Source: an uncultured Clostridia bacterium
GTDB lineage: Bacteria; Bacillota; Clostridia; Oscillospirales; CAG-272
Assembly: GCA_946404035.1 (NCBI GenBank)
Contig: CAMJCC010000004.1
Span: 1 to 44,854, forward strand
Length of the DNA: 44,854 nucleotides
Direction of reading: 5' to 3'
Positions within the stretch are counted from its first letter, which is position 1; the number at the start of each line of letters is the position of its first letter. The translations under genes and the position numbers were made by a program. The notes under the pieces are model-generated. The model was not told the DNA's origin and made no database searches. It saw only the letters and a program-made list of their open reading frames with translations. Shown here in pieces: positions 43,934-44,854 of this stretch.

Positions 43934-44776
43934 ATGCTGATCATGTCCAACAATATCTGGAAGTGCGACGACAACCTGAAGTCCTGGAAAGAGAGGGGCG
44001 GCGACTGCTCCGCCGAGGTGCGCTCGGTCGGGTTGATCCGCGTGTACCGCGACCTGCTCCCCGACGTTCTCGGATTGCAGGAGAGTTCGGTCAAGATGGC
44101 GACCCTTCTGATGGCGGGTCTTGCCGGTTGCCCCGACGGAAACGGCGGGGTCGCCAAGTACGAGCTGATCACCGGCGGGGACACCCCGATCATCTACCGC
44201 CAGGACAAACTGAAACTGATCGAGAGCGGGTTCTTCCGCTACGACGAGGAGATCCCGGGTCTTCCCTGCAAGTACAACAACGGCGAAACCAAGTCGTATT
44301 GCTGGGGGGTTTTTGAGGATCGGGGGACAAAATCCCGGGTCGCTATCCTCTCGACCCACCTCTGGTGGCAGTCCAGCGACGCCGTGCCGGGGTCGCGCGA
44401 GGCGCGCGAATACCAGTTCCGGCAGGCGGACGCCGCCCTCACGGCGGTGATGGAAAAATACGGATGCCCCGGGGTACTGATGGGCGATTTCAACGCCGCG
44501 TCCGACACGCTCTGCATCGCGGCGTCGAAGCAGCTCGGATGGAGCGACGTCCACGATATCGCGGTGGGCGACCGTGACGAAACGCGGGGGCATCACTGGT
44601 GCGACCGCACCTGGTTCGGGCGGCGCGACGACGGCGGCACGTTCGACCGGGCGATCGACCACATCCTGGTCAAAGGGGAGAAACCCGGGGCGGTCAAGTA
44701 TTTCCGCCGGATGACCGAAGAGTGGTACGACCCGATCTCGGATCACTATCCGCTCTACTGCGAACTGGAACTGTAA
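43934..44776 (+). CDS. Endonuclease/exonuclease/phosphatase (EEP) family protein
   Basis: A 280-residue metal-dependent hydrolase of the EEP (DNase I-like) superfamily. Motifs in order: MSNNIW near the N-terminus, VLGLQES with the metal-binding Glu50, LSTHLWW, MGDFNAASD, FDRAIDHILV and the final ISDHYPLYCELE. The family includes DNases, sphingomyelinases and inositol phosphatases; the sequence does not decide between them. There is no signal peptide, so it is likely cytoplasmic. The best ribosome binding site, GAGG, is rather far (12 bases) from the ATG at 43934; the alternative ATG at 43943 is further still. Confidence 0.85.
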   Translation: MLIMSNNIWKCDDNLKSWKERGGDCSAEVRSVGLIRVYRDLLPDVLGLQESSVKMATLLMAGLAGCPDGNGGVAKYELITGGDTPIIYRQDKLKLIESGFFRYDEEIPGLPCKYNNGETKSYCWGVFEDRGTKSRVAILSTHLWWQSSDAVPGSREAREYQFRQADAALTAVMEKYGCPGVLMGDFNAASDTLCIAASKQLGWSDVHDIAVGDRDETRGHHWCDRTWFGRRDDGGTFDRAIDHILVKGEKPGAVKYFRRMTEEWYDPISDHYPLYCELEL

Positions 44777-44854
44777 ATAATCCACCTCATCCGGCGGTAC
44801 ACGCCACCTTATCCTGTCGCCGTCGAAGCCCGTTTGCGCGTCGCTCGCCGGCTC
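44777..44854. other. Right edge, no feature seen
   Basis: The last 78 bases hold no recognisable gene start, terminator with a T-tract or promoter. Confidence 0.5.

Overview
The window reads as a chromosomal segment of a high-G+C (roughly two thirds G+C by eye), endospore-forming member of the Firmicutes, most likely class Clostridia. The evidence is a PolC-type replicative polymerase, SpoIIR, a YlmC/YmxH-type PRC-barrel sporulation protein, a lysine (L-box) riboswitch, the LL-diaminopimelate aminotransferase (DapL) lysine route, strong AGGAGG-like ribosome binding sites and consensus sigma-A promoters. Family or genus cannot be fixed from the sequence alone. Almost all of the window is ordinary, densely packed core genome; I saw no prophage, insertion sequence, CRISPR array, tRNA or rRNA.

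Layout. (1) 1-3290: uvrA with an extended -10 promoter, followed by a short array of hairpins ending in a terminator. (2) 3290-7910: a small membrane protein (+), then on the minus strand a MurA paralogue with a DUF3810-type metalloprotease-like membrane protein, a CPBP-family membrane protease with its own promoter and terminator, and spoIIR. (3) 8021-14798: a CrtI-like FAD oxidoreductase, then the lysine operon dapA-dapB-dapF-dapL-lysA under a lysine riboswitch with an intrinsic terminator. (4) 14799-17290: a composite hairpin repeat, a TIM-barrel sugar isomerase-like protein and a YfcE-like phosphodiesterase (minus), and three overlapping or closely spaced small genes of unknown function (+). 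(5) 17291-30028, minus strand: the conserved translation/envelope/isoprenoid cluster, rpsB-tsf then (own promoter) pyrH-frr-uppS-cdsA-dxr-rseP-ispG-polC. (6) 30225-32660, minus: M14 carboxypeptidase plus YlmC-like protein, a second copy of the composite hairpin repeat, and class II fructose-bisphosphate aldolase. (7) 32810-38735: one very large DUF4011/SF1-helicase/nuclease-like/DUF3320 protein behind a perfect TTGACA-17-TATAAT promoter, resembling single-gene anti-phage helicase-nucleases. (8) 38799-43518, minus: an acidic protein of unknown function and a heterodimeric ABC exporter with one degenerate ATP site. (9) 43622-44854: a 70-residue unknown protein and an endonuclease/exonuclease/phosphatase-family protein.

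How the genes fit together. The dap operon converts aspartate semialdehyde to lysine via LL-DAP, skipping the succinylase/acetylase steps, and is shut off by lysine through the riboswitch. DapF also supplies meso-DAP for the wall, which joins this operon functionally to MurA, UppS, CdsA and the M14 peptidase. Dxr, IspG and UppS supply and use isoprenoid precursors for the undecaprenyl carrier.

The most unusual items are: (a) three intergenic arrays of unrelated perfect hairpins separated by a short TCA-containing spacer, two of which are flanked by the same head and tail modules; (b) the large DUF4011 helicase with an operator-like inverted repeat at its transcription start; (c) the trio of small genes with no recognisable family; and (d) promoters whose -35 element is built from the preceding terminator or stop codon.
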